Part shown: one piece after another, positions 1 to 7,171 of the stretch
How the letters are laid out: every line of letters starts with the position of its first letter
Position numbering within the stretch: the stretch's first letter is position 1
DNA from: Geoalkalibacter ferrihydriticus DSM 17813
GTDB lineage: Bacteria > Desulfobacterota > Desulfuromonadia > Desulfuromonadales > Geoalkalibacteraceae
Length of the DNA: 39,688 nt
Assembly (NCBI RefSeq): GCF_000820505.1
Contig: NZ_JWJD01000001.1
Span: 1,098,035-1,137,722, forward strand
Direction of reading: 5' to 3'
Notes under the pieces: model-generated
The model's database searches: none
The model's input: the letters and a program-made list of their open reading frames with translations, nothing else
What the model was told of the DNA's origin: nothing
Translations under genes and position numbers: made by a program

Positions 1-134
1 GTAACTATTCAGCGGCAACGTCCGAGAGTACCGCAGGGTGCGGCGGTTGAGTGCTGCGGCAAATGTTTGAGCCGCAGGTGAGTTTTTGCCGCACGCGCTG
101 CCGACGTACCCTGCGGTGCATGCTGAACAGTTAC
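1..134. repeat. Palindromic MITE/ERIC-like repeat, copy 1
   Basis: The element is bounded by inverted termini GTAACTATTCAGC (1-13) and GCTGAACAGTTAC (122-134). Nested inside are ACCGCAGGGT (30-39) pairing with ACCCTGCGGT (108-117) and TGCGGCAAA (55-63) pairing with TTTGCCGCA (85-93), so the whole unit can fold into one long hairpin. It carries no ORF. It lies 7 bp beyond the stop codon of the minus-strand gene at 142-1239. The reverse complement of nearly the same sequence closes the window at 39584-39688. It may extend left of the window. Confidence 0.85.
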
Positions 135-141
135 CTGATGC

Positions 142-1239
142 TCAGCTGTAGAGCGTGACCAACTCCTCGAAATCAATGCGCTTTTCCGCCAGGGCGCGGA
201 TCAGATCGATCTTCTCCACGTCCTCCGCGGTGGTTTTCGAGACGTCCTCGTTGATGATCTGGTACATGGCGGTGGTATGCGTGTTGCCGTCGCGCAGGTA
301 GGGGATGTTGCTGCGGTCGAGAATCTGCTGGGTGATTTTGCTCAGCGGGGCGGTGCCGGGGATCACCAGGCCGACGATGCGGCTGCGGTATTCGGGTATC
401 TGATAGAGATTGGCCATGGTGACCAGGAGTTCGTCGCGACTGCTGGTCACCACCAGCAGCGTGTCATCGTGCAGCAACTCCACCACCCGCTGGGTTGAGG
501 CCGCTCCGATATGGATATGGTGTACGATACGCGCTCCGGCATCGGGGTCGCCGTGCAAAGGCAGATTGAGTACCCGCGCGATGCGGCGCAGGGTGGGGTT
601 GGCCAGCACCGGTTGGTAATTGAAGCCGCCGAGCACCTTCAGGGGCTCCCGGGCAAAGGCACGGCGCAGGTAATCGAGAGTGGCTTCGCGCTTCTCCGAG
701 ATGATCTTGTTGACCAGGATGGCGCGCATATCGGCGCCTTCCTTCTCGAACAAGGCGAGGTTCAGGTTGACGGAGTCCACCACATTGCCGATCCCGCCGC
801 CGGTGACCATGAGCACCGGGGCGTCCAGCAGGCGGGCAATGCGTGCGTTGGAGAGCCCCAGAACTGAGCCTACTCCAGGGTGGCCGGAGCCTTCGATGAC
901 GATGAAATCACAATTTTTTTCCAGTTCGGCGCAGGCGGTCAGGATTTTGTCCTCGAGATCCGCGGGACGCAGGTGGCCGTCGAGGGCCTTTTTGGTATCG
1001 CCAGGCTTCACCACCACCGGCGACATGCAGGCCAGTTGTGCCTCCAGGCTGAAAACCTGGGCCATGAGGGCGGCATCCTTGTCGACGTCGAGACCGTTGA
1101 GGACCGCCGGCTTGGGACCCAGGGGTTTGATGAAGCCGATGCGGCGCCCGGTTTTTTGTGCCAGGTGCAGCAGCGAGAGGCTGGTGGTGGATTTGCCGCT
1201 GTTCTGTCCGGTTGCCGCGATGAAGATTTTTTGCGTCAT
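142..1239 (-). CDS. DRTGG-domain P-loop protein (BioD/CobQ-like, Pta N-terminal-like)
   Basis: This is a 365-aa cytoplasmic protein. It opens with MTQKIFIAATGQNSGKST, a deviant Walker A (GQNSGKST) of the dethiobiotin synthetase/cobyrinate synthase type. The ESGHPG-like segment (VIEGSGHPGVGS) and the AP/VTGGGIGN stretch also fit that fold. The C-terminal half fits a DRTGG domain, as in the N-terminal part of long phosphotransacetylases, but no acetyltransferase domain follows. The start was set at the ATG at 1237-1239, preceded by a good Shine-Dalgarno (CAGGAGCAAC); the open frame continues upstream to 1368 but lacks an RBS there. The substrate is unknown, and a regulatory role near acetyl-phosphate metabolism is only a family-based guess. 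It stands alone, flanked by palindromic repeats on both sides. Confidence 0.8.
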   Translation of the reverse strand: MTQKIFIAATGQNSGKSTTSLSLLHLAQKTGRRIGFIKPLGPKPAVLNGLDVDKDAALMAQVFSLEAQLACMSPVVVKPGDTKKALDGHLRPADLEDKILTACAELEKNCDFIVIEGSGHPGVGSVLGLSNARIARLLDAPVLMVTGGGIGNVVDSVNLNLALFEKEGADMRAILVNKIISEKREATLDYLRRAFAREPLKVLGGFNYQPVLANPTLRRIARVLNLPLHGDPDAGARIVHHIHIGAASTQRVVELLHDDTLLVVTSSRDELLVTMANLYQIPEYRSRIVGLVIPGTAPLSKITQQILDRSNIPYLRDGNTHTTAMYQIINEDVSKTTAEDVEKIDLIRALAEKRIDFEELVTLYS

Positions 1240-1350
1240 GGGTGTTGCTCCTGAAACGGTGGCTTGAGGCATTGCGTTGCGCTGAATCTTTTTCTCATAC
1301 AGCCTAACAGGAGAGCAGGCTTCTCGCCACCTGGTATACCTTATGCGAAG

Positions 1351-1485
1351 GTGACTTTTGAGCTGCAAGGCCCAATCGCGCCGCAGGCCGTGGTGGTTGA
1401 GTGCCGCGGTGAATGTTTGAGCCGCAGGCGAGTTTTCACCGCAAGCGATGCCGCCGCAGCCTGCGGCGCATGCCGAACAGTTCGC
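1351..1485. repeat. Palindromic MITE/ERIC-like repeat, copy 2
   Basis: This 135-bp diverged copy of the repeat at 1-134 lies in the divergent spacer between the P-loop gene and the Nudix gene. Degenerate ends are visible (GTGACTTTTGAGC at 1351-1363 and GCCGAACAGTTCGC near 1472-1485). The internal blocks GTTGAGTGCCGCGG, AATGTTTGAGCCGCAGG and GAGTTTTCACCGCA match copy 1 closely. Any promoter of the Nudix gene must lie inside or next to it. Confidence 0.75.
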
Positions 1486-1505
1486 ATTTTTAAAGGAATG
1501 CTCGG

Positions 1506-1955
1506 ATGATCCAACCCAAACATGTTGTGGTGGTCGGTGCCTTGGTGCGCAATGCCGACAGCCGGATTTTGCTGATTCGCCATCACCGGCGCGGCTGGGA
1601 AATTCCCCAAGGCCGGGTCGAGGAGGGCGAAGGATTGCTTGAGGCCCTGCATCGCGAGGTGCGCGAGGAGAGCGGCGTCGAAATCACGCCGGGACCCCTC
1701 GCTGCGGTGTTTTCCAAGACCTCGCCCCCGGCGGCGGTGATTTTCAGCTTCATCGCCGATTACCGGAGTGGCACCTTGAGGCCCAGTGAAGAAACGCCCG
1801 AACTGGCCTGGTTTTCCCCCCAAGCGGCCCTTGCGCAAGTGAGTCACCCGGTCAACCACCACCGCCTGGCGACCCTGCTCACCTTCGATGGTCACACACT
1901 TTTCAGCGCTTACAGCACCAACCCCTTCACCGTGCAAGGTGAAACAGGCCTGTGA
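1506..1955 (+). CDS. Nudix hydrolase
   Basis: The 149-aa protein contains a perfect Nudix box (GX5EX7REVXEESGV, about residues 37-59). This motif coordinates Mg2+ for hydrolysis of nucleoside diphosphates linked to another moiety. The sequence WEIPQGRVEEGE resembles diadenosine polyphosphate or RNA-pyrophosphohydrolase type Nudix proteins, but the substrate cannot be fixed from sequence. An AAAGGA Shine-Dalgarno at 1492-1497 supports the ATG at 1506. It is convergent with the downstream exonuclease-fusion gene and has no obvious operon partner. Confidence 0.88.
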   Translation: MIQPKHVVVVGALVRNADSRILLIRHHRRGWEIPQGRVEEGEGLLEALHREVREESGVEITPGPLAAVFSKTSPPAAVIFSFIADYRSGTLRPSEETPELAWFSPQAALAQVSHPVNHHRLATLLTFDGHTLFSAYSTNPFTVQGETGL

Positions 1956-1989
1956 CCAATGACAAATGGACCGTGACCAAGGACCAATA
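1953..1989. repeat. Degenerate GACCAATGA-type short repeats
   Basis: The 39-bp spacer between the converging Nudix and exonuclease genes consists of imperfect 8-10 bp units: TGACCAATGA, CAAATGGACC, GTGACCAAG, GACCAATAA. No stem-loop with a T-run is evident. It is recorded as simple low-complexity repeat DNA. Confidence 0.4.
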
Positions 1990-1994
1990 AAAAC

Positions 1995-4148
1995 CTAAAA
2001 ACTCATCTTGGCAAAGGGCGATTTGACCGAAGCCTGCAGCGCATCTTTGAGCGTGAAAATCCCTTTGCTCTCCAGCAGGGGAATCAGTTTGAGCAGCACC
2101 TCGGCGGTCACCAGGGCATCGCCCAGGGCGGTATGACGTCCGACGATGGTGAGGTTGAGCAGCTTGGCGATATGGTCGAGGGAATGGCCCTGCTGGTGAG
2201 GATGGACCACCGAACTGAGCAGCAGGGTGTCGAGCACCGGATTCTCGAAGGCCACTGCGGCGGCTCTTTCCTTGAGTTGCAGAAAACGCATGTCGAAGGC
2301 GGCATTGTGAGCGACCAGCACGGCACCTTCGGCAAAGCGGTGAAAATGGGGCAAAACCTTCTCGATGGTCGGTTGTCCGTCCAGCAATTCGGGGCGGATG
2401 CCGTGAATCTCCACGGACTCGACCGGCACCGAGCGTTGCGGGTCGATGAGTTGGTCGATGGTTTCACCGGTAAGGATACGGCCGTTGACAACGCGCACCG
2501 CGCCGATCTGAATGATTTCGTCGCCTTCTGCCGGGCGCAAGCCGGTCGTCTCGGTGTCGAACACCACATAAGTCAATTTTCTCAGAGGCTGATCGGCAAG
2601 CTCTTCCAGCCCCCGCTGCTGGAACAGATCGAATTCGTAATAGACCGGGCGCGATTCCTGCGGCATGCCACCGGGGTCGCGGCGCTCGGCAGTGCTGTCC
2701 ACCGGCAGGTCGATGCGTACCTCGTGGCAGGCATGGGGTTGGGTTGCGTCGATGTGGACTTCGCCGCCGTGTCTGGCGACAACTTCACTGAAGCTCAACA
2801 ACTTGCCCTGGGCGTCGGTGATCAGAGGCGCGCGAATCCAGTCGCTGATGAATGCCTGATCAAGGCAGGCGTCTGGCCAGCCGATGCTCATGACCGCCGA
2901 TGCTGATTTGCCGCCTTCGATGCGAATATGAAAAGCTCCCATGCTTTTCTGCTTTTTGAGCAGACCGGCTAGATGCGACACGGCCTGCACCAGTGAATAG
3001 CTGTCCAGGCGCAGCCACAGATCGGCAGGTGCTTCGCCCTGCACTTCAATGGCGAAGCGCTGACTTATATTTTTACGCAGGATTTCCAGGAGATTTTCCG
3101 CCAGCACATATTCCACCTTACTCAAGGCGTGCAGATGGCGGGCGTAGTTCTTCCGCGCCTCGGCCAACTGCTGCTGCAATTCCTGCGAGGCGCGATCAAT
3201 GGTGGCGCGATTTTTTGTGAGCTGTTCGGGCCTGAGCTGGGGATCCCCGAGAATGGTGGTGATTGATTGGCGGATCTCGCCCAGCGCGCTCTGGATGCCC
3301 TCGGTCAGGGACTGGATCAGCATGTCGCGGCGGGTGTCGGCCTCGATTTGCGCGGTCATGTCTTCCAGGGTGAGTACAAATCCTGAAATCTCTCGGCTCT
3401 GGCTGCGATTGTTGAGGACCGGCGCCATGTTGACCCGCAGACAGCGCCCATCCGCCAGGGTCATCAAAAGGCCCGAGTTGGGCAGCTCCTGCTCCTGTTC
3501 CAGAGCGGCCTGCAGCATTTTCAAGGCGTGAACAATGGGTTCGCGGTTGAGGACGCCGAAGATCGAGCGCCCCAATCCGATCAGCCCGGCCTGCTGTTCG
3601 CTTGCCAGCTCCTGGGAGACGTGCAGCAGTTTTTGCGCTTGCGCGTTGTAGAGCAGAATCTGTCCATCGGTGTTGCACACCAGCACGCCCGCGGGCATTT
3701 CCGACATCAGGGCCGCCAGGCGGTTGCGTTCCTGGTCAAGGTCGGCGCGCGCGGCGCGGATATTCTCTTCGACTTCGGTTTTGAGTCGCGCGTAGGCTTC
3801 CGCGGACTCGTTGATCACCTCGGTGAGGTAGACCAGTTCGCGAGCCCCGCGGGGAGCAATGCGATGGGAAGAGTTTGCGCGGGTGATCAGACGCGTCTCT
3901 TCGGCCAGTTGCAGAGTGGGAATGATGTAGTAGTGAAACAGCAGGCTCACCAGGGCGCCGATGGCGCCGACCAGAATGAAGGCCCCCAGGATTGGGAACG
4001 GCAGGATCTTGTCCGCCAGGCCCTGAACGAAGGCTCGCTCATCGGGGGCGAGATTGAACCAGGCGCCGAGAACGCCGGCCATAATCACCCCGAAGACCAG
4101 GTTGACGATGGCCAGGATAAAAAGCCAGTATTTCAGTGAAGGTTTCAT
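1995..4148 (-). CDS. Membrane HAMP/PAS protein fused to DnaQ-family 3'-5' exonuclease
   Basis: The protein has 717 aa with an unusual architecture. Two transmembrane helices lie near residues 5-30 and 48-75. They are followed by a HAMP-like linker, a coiled coil, a PAS domain (about 145-260), and a degenerate histidine-kinase-like region (about 270-500) with no phosphoacceptor His box or intact ATP-binding G boxes. The C-terminus (about 527-700) is a DEDDh exonuclease: D531/E533 in FDTETTG, D619 in HNAAFD, and H672 and D677 in GRHTALGD. All five catalytic positions are present, so the nuclease should be active. The ATG at 4146-4148 follows CGAGG closely; a TTG 24 nt upstream is an alternative. 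It is divergent from guaC. The role is unknown; signal-gated nucleic acid trimming at the membrane is an inference. Confidence 0.82.
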   Translation of the reverse strand: MKPSLKYWLFILAIVNLVFGVIMAGVLGAWFNLAPDERAFVQGLADKILPFPILGAFILVGAIGALVSLLFHYYIIPTLQLAEETRLITRANSSHRIAPRGARELVYLTEVINESAEAYARLKTEVEENIRAARADLDQERNRLAALMSEMPAGVLVCNTDGQILLYNAQAQKLLHVSQELASEQQAGLIGLGRSIFGVLNREPIVHALKMLQAALEQEQELPNSGLLMTLADGRCLRVNMAPVLNNRSQSREISGFVLTLEDMTAQIEADTRRDMLIQSLTEGIQSALGEIRQSITTILGDPQLRPEQLTKNRATIDRASQELQQQLAEARKNYARHLHALSKVEYVLAENLLEILRKNISQRFAIEVQGEAPADLWLRLDSYSLVQAVSHLAGLLKKQKSMGAFHIRIEGGKSASAVMSIGWPDACLDQAFISDWIRAPLITDAQGKLLSFSEVVARHGGEVHIDATQPHACHEVRIDLPVDSTAERRDPGGMPQESRPVYYEFDLFQQRGLEELADQPLRKLTYVVFDTETTGLRPAEGDEIIQIGAVRVVNGRILTGETIDQLIDPQRSVPVESVEIHGIRPELLDGQPTIEKVLPHFHRFAEGAVLVAHNAAFDMRFLQLKERAAAVAFENPVLDTLLLSSVVHPHQQGHSLDHIAKLLNLTIVGRHTALGDALVTAEVLLKLIPLLESKGIFTLKDALQASVKSPFAKMSF

Positions 4149-4184
4149 AGGCCTCGGACAATGAATATGCAAAGATGCAAATTT

Positions 4185-4224
4185 GTCGTATAACTTTTCA
4201 GCGCATGCTGAACAGTTATACGAC
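4185..4224. repeat. Minimal palindromic repeat (termini only), copy 3
   Basis: An 18-bp arm (GTCGTATAACTTTTCAGC) is separated by GCAT from its inverted partner (GCTGAACAGTTATACGAC), with 17 of 18 positions pairing. It contains both termini of the palindromic repeat family with the internal ~100 bp missing. It sits in the divergent spacer between the exonuclease fusion and guaC. A run of seven T at 4228-4234 follows on the plus strand, so it could act as an intrinsic terminator ahead of guaC if any transcript enters from the left. Confidence 0.75.
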
Positions 4225-4311
4225 AGCTTTTTTTAATCATAAACGCAACGCCGCGCTCCGTCCATGAGCCGCTGCCGCAAGGCAAAACTTTTTACCGGAA
4301 AGGAGCAGATC

Positions 4312-5349
4312 ATGCGCATCGAGGCAGATCTTAAACTGGGATTCAAGGACGTTCTCATTCGGCCTAAGCGTTCGACCCTCAAAAGTCGCGCGCAAGTGGC
4401 TCTGGAGCGCACCTTCACCTTCATGCACAGCAAGCGGCAATGGACCGGAGTGCCGGTCATCGCGGCCAACATGGACACGGTGGGCACCTTCGAGGCCGCC
4501 GAGGTGCTGGCGGGCTTCGGCATGCTCACCGCCATCCACAAACATTACAGTCTTGCGGCTTGGCAAGCCTTTCTCGCTGAGCGCGACGACGACATCTTTG
4601 AGCGCATCATGGTGAGTACCGGGACGGCCGACGAGGATTACGCCAAAGTTCGAGAAATCCTGGCGATAGCACCTGGGCTGCGCTTCATCTGCATCGATGT
4701 TGCCAACGGCTACGCCGAGGCTTTTGTTGATTTCGTGGGCAGGGTGCGTGACACCTGGCCCGACAAGACCATTGTGGCGGGTAATGTGGTGACCGGCGAG
4801 ATGGTCGAGGAATTGCTGCTCTCCGGCGCCGACATCGTCAAGGTCGGTATCGGCCCCGGCTCGGTATGCACAACGCGGGTCAAAACCGGAGTCGGCTATC
4901 CGCAGCTCTCTGCCGTGATCGAGTGCGCCGACGCCGCTCACGGACTCGGCGGCCGCATCATTTCCGATGGCGGCTGCGGCAGTGCCGGTGATGTCGCCAA
5001 GGCCTTCGGCGGCGGCGCCGATTTTGTCATGCTTGGCGGCATGTTCGCCGGTCATGACGAAAGCGGCGGCGAGGTGGTCGAGCGCGGCGGGCAGACCTAC
5101 AAGCTTTTCTACGGCATGAGTTCCGCAACCGCCATGGAAATGCATTCCGGTGGGGTCGCCGAATACCGCTCATCCGAAGGCAAGACAGTTGAGGTTCCTT
5201 ATCGTGGCCCCCTTAACACGACAGTCAAGGACATCCTCGGCGGATTGCGCTCGGCTTGCACCTATGTCGGCGCCGGGGCTCTCAAGGAGTTGACCAAACG
5301 CACCACCTTCATCCGCGTTCTCGAACAGGAGAGCAAAGTTTTTCAGTAG
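4312..5349 (+). CDS. guaC: GMP reductase
   Basis: This 345-aa enzyme performs NADPH-dependent reductive deamination of GMP to IMP in purine salvage. It begins [20 protein letters not shown], very close to E. coli GuaC (347 aa), which fixes the start at 4312 downstream of AAAGGAG rather than at the in-frame ATG at 4264. The catalytic cysteine is C186 in GPGSVCTTR, and the phosphate-binding loop [21 protein letters not shown] is intact. The active-site cysteine loop and C-terminal [17 protein letters not shown] segments separate it from IMP dehydrogenase, and no CBS domains are present. It is a single gene with no purine neighbours. Confidence 0.95.
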   Translation: MRIEADLKLGFKDVLIRPKRSTLKSRAQVALERTFTFMHSKRQWTGVPVIAANMDTVGTFEAAEVLAGFGMLTAIHKHYSLAAWQAFLAERDDDIFERIMVSTGTADEDYAKVREILAIAPGLRFICIDVANGYAEAFVDFVGRVRDTWPDKTIVAGNVVTGEMVEELLLSGADIVKVGIGPGSVCTTRVKTGVGYPQLSAVIECADAAHGLGGRIISDGGCGSAGDVAKAFGGGADFVMLGGMFAGHDESGGEVVERGGQTYKLFYGMSSATAMEMHSGGVAEYRSSEGKTVEVPYRGPLNTTVKDILGGLRSACTYVGAGALKELTKRTTFIRVLEQESKVFQ

Positions 5350-5369
5350 CGTTGCAGTTGGGCGGGGAC

Positions 5370-5406
5370 AAAAAAAAATGGCGAGGAAGCGGTTGGCTTC
5401 CTCGCC
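5370..5406 (-). terminator. Intrinsic terminator of the 5447-5966 gene pair
   Basis: An 11-bp perfect stem (GGCGAGGAAGC at 5380-5390 with GCTTCCTCGCC at 5396-5406, 5-nt loop) is followed on the minus strand by a run of nine T (A-run 5370-5378). It ends transcription of the small membrane protein genes. On the plus strand it lacks a T tract but lies 30 bp after the guaC stop and could weakly stop guaC transcripts. Confidence 0.85.
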
Positions 5407-5443
5407 GAATTTGTTCTGCCAAGGGGGAGTTCGTTCTGGTTGT

Positions 5444-5674
5444 TTAGTGGTTGCGTACCTTAATTTCGCTCGCCTCGCGACCTTGGAACAGTCCTTTGAC
5501 CGCGGCGAAGAGAATGACGAAGGCCGGAACCAGTTGTGCCACCACGATCAGGGCGAAAAATCCGATGAAAGCCCAGACCAGAATACCGCTGTGTCCTTGG
5601 GTGCCGGCGGCGGCAAATGCGGGGGAAGCGATGCTGAGCAGGATGGCGAGGGCGGCAAACAGAGTGGCTTTCAT
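5444..5674 (-). CDS. Small membrane/exported protein, family A, copy 1
   Basis: The 76-aa protein has a signal-peptide-like N-terminus (MKATLFAALAILLSIASPAFAA) and one further hydrophobic segment reading HSGILVWAFIGFFALIVVAQ, then LVPAF and a KGLFQG tail. It starts at the ATG at 5672-5674 behind GGAGAACCCCC. It is closely related to the product of 6627-6860 (HSGIVVWTFLGF-ALIVVAQLLPA) and more distantly to those of 5739-5966 and 6898-7125. It is the second gene of a two-gene cassette, 64 bp after its partner, and ends at a strong terminator. No known function is recognised. A single- or double-spanning inner-membrane peptide is predicted. Confidence 0.78.
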   Translation of the reverse strand: MKATLFAALAILLSIASPAFAAAGTQGHSGILVWAFIGFFALIVVAQLVPAFVILFAAVKGLFQGREASEIKVRNH

Positions 5675-5698
5675 GGGGGTTCTCCTTTTTTCTGGTGC

Positions 5699-5720
5699 GC
5701 TGCCTGCCCAAGCAGGCAGC
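5699..5720 (-). other. Perfect hairpin between cassette genes
   Basis: A 9-bp perfect stem (GCTGCCTGC/GCAGGCAGC) with a 4-nt loop lies between the two small genes, about 25 nt upstream of the start region of the downstream one. There is an A-rich rather than T-rich tail in the transcript, so it is not a classical terminator. It may be an mRNA stability or processing hairpin. The second cassette has no such spacer. Confidence 0.5.
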
Positions 5721-5738
5721 GGCAAGTGAACTGCGGCT

Positions 5739-5966
5739 TTAGCTGTTAATTTTTTGCACGGTCGATGGTTGGGTAAAAAGCCCTTTGAGCATCGCGCCGA
5801 GCAGGATCATACCGGGAATAAATTGCGTCGCCACGATCAGGCCGAAGAAGCCGAAAAAGATCCACACCGCCAGTCCGGCGGTTTCAGGATTGGCACTGCC
5901 GGGGGCCGCCAGCGCAGAGCCGGCCGAGATCAACAGAGTCGTCAGAGTCATAAGCATGGTTTTCAT
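5739..5966 (-). CDS. Small membrane/exported protein, family B, copy 1
   Basis: The 75-aa protein has a cleavable-looking signal sequence (MKTMLMTLTTLLISAGSALAA), then the core GLAVWIFFGFFGLIVATQFI, PGMILLGAMLKGLFTQ and a polar tail. An ideal AGGAGG Shine-Dalgarno precedes the ATG at 5964-5966. It is nearest to the product of 6898-7125 (GLLIWIF...ALILATQLIPGMLLLGAAFKGLF). It is the first gene of the B-A cassette and has a sigma-54-type promoter at 6009-6025. Function is unknown. The family is defined here by W-x-F, a Q(L/F)(I/V/L)P motif and usually a KG(L/V) tail. Confidence 0.78.
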   Translation of the reverse strand: MKTMLMTLTTLLISAGSALAAPGSANPETAGLAVWIFFGFFGLIVATQFIPGMILLGAMLKGLFTQPSTVQKINS

Positions 5967-6008
5967 AATTGCCTCCTGTGCAGTTGTGTTTTGTTTGACT
6001 TTTTATAG

Positions 6009-6025
6009 AGCATCAGTCGTGCCAA
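6009..6025 (-). promoter_or_regulatory. Sigma-54 (RpoN) promoter of cassette 1
   Basis: The minus strand reads TTGGCACGACTGATGCT. GG and GC are separated by exactly 10 nt, and all positions but one match the TTGGCACG-N4-TTGCW consensus. The start site would fall near 5998, giving an ~30-nt leader before the ATG at 5966. An upstream inverted repeat TGCCA-TAT-TGGCA (6151-6163) could be an enhancer-binding-protein site. Confidence 0.75.
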
Positions 6026-6150
6026 TCTTTGATAAGGTTGGGAGGAAAGCTGTAAGCCTCCGAGATTGCTAGAATAATTTGTCTTCTGTGTGCGCTTGGA
6101 GAGGGGCTGGAGGGGGCAGGTGAAAATAAAGTTTTTATACAGGAGCGCCT

Positions 6151-6163
6151 TGCCATATTGGCA
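6151..6163. promoter_or_regulatory. Inverted repeat, candidate activator site for cassette 1
   Basis: TGCCA-TAT-TGGCA is a perfect dyad, flanked by CAGGA (6141) and TCCTG in a larger imperfect dyad. It lies about 130 bp upstream of the sigma-54 promoter at 6009-6025, a usual distance for an enhancer-binding protein. The rest of the 5967-6280 spacer shows no ORF that I can support. Confidence 0.4.
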
Positions 6164-6282
6164 TCCTGTTGATCTGTTTTTTGCTTAAGTGCTTGTAAAT
6201 TATATTGAAAATGTTTTTTTGGCGGGTGTATACAGGAGTTATGCGGCGAATAACTGTAGAATTTATGGGATATCGCCCCTGA

Positions 6283-6339
6283 TAATTGTTCAGCAGGCGC
6301 CACGGCCTGCGGCGCTATGGGGCAGTGCCGCTGAATAGT
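6283..6339. repeat. Palindromic repeat, short copy 4
   Basis: The termini TAATTGTTCAGC and GCCGCTGAATAGT bound a 57-bp internal-deletion form of the palindromic repeat. A central hairpin GGCGCCACGGCCTGCGGCGC lies inside. It ends 11 bp past the stop codon of the 36-aa ORF at 6351-6461, so it forms the 3' end of that gene's transcript. Confidence 0.6.
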
Positions 6340-6350
6340 GCGCCATCTGT

Positions 6351-6461
6351 TTATTTGCAGGATTTGCGGCGCCGCCAGGCGGCGCGCAGCCCGAAGAACA
6401 GGCCGGTGGCCAGCAGGGCCCAGATGACCAGAGTGACGACGAGTTCACTGAAAGTGAGCAT
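6351..6461 (-). CDS. 36-aa single-span membrane peptide
   Basis: The peptide begins MLTFSELVVTLVIWALLATG, continues LFFGLRAAW and ends RRRKSCK: one transmembrane helix followed by a basic, cytoplasmic tail. The ATG at 6459-6461 has a GGGAGAGA Shine-Dalgarno about 9 nt upstream, better than the in-frame upstream starts at 6541 or 6569. It lies between the two duplicated small-protein cassettes on the same strand, after the terminator at 6549-6587, so it probably has its own promoter. No family recognised. Confidence 0.55.
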   Translation of the reverse strand: MLTFSELVVTLVIWALLATGLFFGLRAAWRRRKSCK

Positions 6462-6548
6462 GAGGATTCTCTCCCGGGGTGATTTTGCATGAAGATCAGT
6501 ATATCTCCCATGGAGTAGGGATCTGCCTTGACTTTGGTCAACTTCCAT

Positions 6549-6587
6549 AAAAAAAACCCCCATTTCCAAGTTTGTTGAAAATGGGGG
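6549..6587 (-). terminator. Intrinsic terminator of cassette 2
   Basis: A 9-bp stem (CCCCCATTT 6557-6565 with AAATGGGGG 6579-6587) is followed in the minus-strand transcript by a run of eight T (A-run 6549-6556). It terminates the small-gene pair at 6627-7125. Confidence 0.85.
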
Positions 6588-6626
6588 AGTTCGCCGTTGA
6601 CCAGGCGACGAGCCTCTTTTTTTTGA

Positions 6627-6860
6627 CTACTTTTTGGCGTGCTGTTCCACTGTTTTTTCTTGGCTGCTCTGTGCCACCCCTTTCACCAGGCCCAGCATGG
6701 CCAGAACCGCAGGCAGCAGTTGGGCGACGACGATCAGGGCGCAGAAGCCAAGGAAGGTCCAGACGACGATCCCGCTGTGATCGGTGCGCTGGCCGGCGGC
6801 GAGAGCGGGCGAGGTCAGGCCGAGAACCATAACGAGGGCAGCAATGACTTTGGATTTCAT
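6627..6860 (-). CDS. Small membrane/exported protein, family A, copy 2
   Basis: The 77-aa protein has a signal peptide ending SPALAAG, the core HSGIVVWTFLGFCALIVVAQ, LLPAVLAMLGLVKGV and a charged C-terminus (QEKTVEQHAKK). The start at 6858-6860 follows AAGGAGACCTACC. It is the closest relative of the 5444-5674 product. It is the second gene of cassette 2, 37 bp behind its partner, and is followed by an intrinsic terminator. Function unknown. Confidence 0.78.
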   Translation of the reverse strand: MKSKVIAALVMVLGLTSPALAAGQRTDHSGIVVWTFLGFCALIVVAQLLPAVLAMLGLVKGVAQSSQEKTVEQHAKK

Positions 6861-6897
6861 GGTAGGTCTCCTTCTTTGAAATGTCTTTTTCCTGCGT

Positions 6898-7125
6898 TTA
6901 CGAACGGGAGGAGTTGCGGGTTGCCGGTGCGGCCCCGAACAATCCTTTGAACGCCGCACCGAGCAGCAGCATTCCGGGAATTAGCTGGGTGGCCAGAATC
7001 AGGGCGCCAAAAGTGCAGAAGATCCAGATGAGCAACCCCGGTTGCGCCTGTGATTCGGCGGAACTTGCAAGAGCCTGTCCGGCATAGGTCAGCAGAGCGA
7101 TCAATATCCATTGCAACTTTTTCAT
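6898..7125 (-). CDS. Small membrane/exported protein, family B, copy 2
   Basis: The 75-aa protein has an N-terminal hydrophobic signal (MKKLQWILIALLTYAGQALA), the core GLLIWIFCTFGALILATQLI, then PGMLLLGAAFKGLFG and a short polar tail. The start was chosen at 7123-7125 behind GGAGG; an in-frame ATG six codons upstream lacks spacing to an RBS. It pairs with the family A gene at 6627-6860 exactly as 5739-5966 pairs with 5444-5674, so the cassette looks duplicated. A sigma-54-type promoter lies at 7172-7188. Confidence 0.78.
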   Translation of the reverse strand: MKKLQWILIALLTYAGQALASSAESQAQPGLLIWIFCTFGALILATQLIPGMLLLGAAFKGLFGAAPATRNSSRS

Positions 7126-7171
7126 GGCATCCTCCATCGGCACGTTGTCCAGTGATTATGGTCTCTTAGAT

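Noticed and set aside
4185-4311. guaC leader as a purine riboswitch
   Set aside because: The structure there is fully explained by the termini of the dispersed palindrome; no conserved aptamer-like pattern was seen.
6013-6303. 96-aa minus-strand frame upstream of cassette 1
   Set aside because: It runs through the repeat copy and the sigma-54 promoter, has no RBS and no recognisable protein features.
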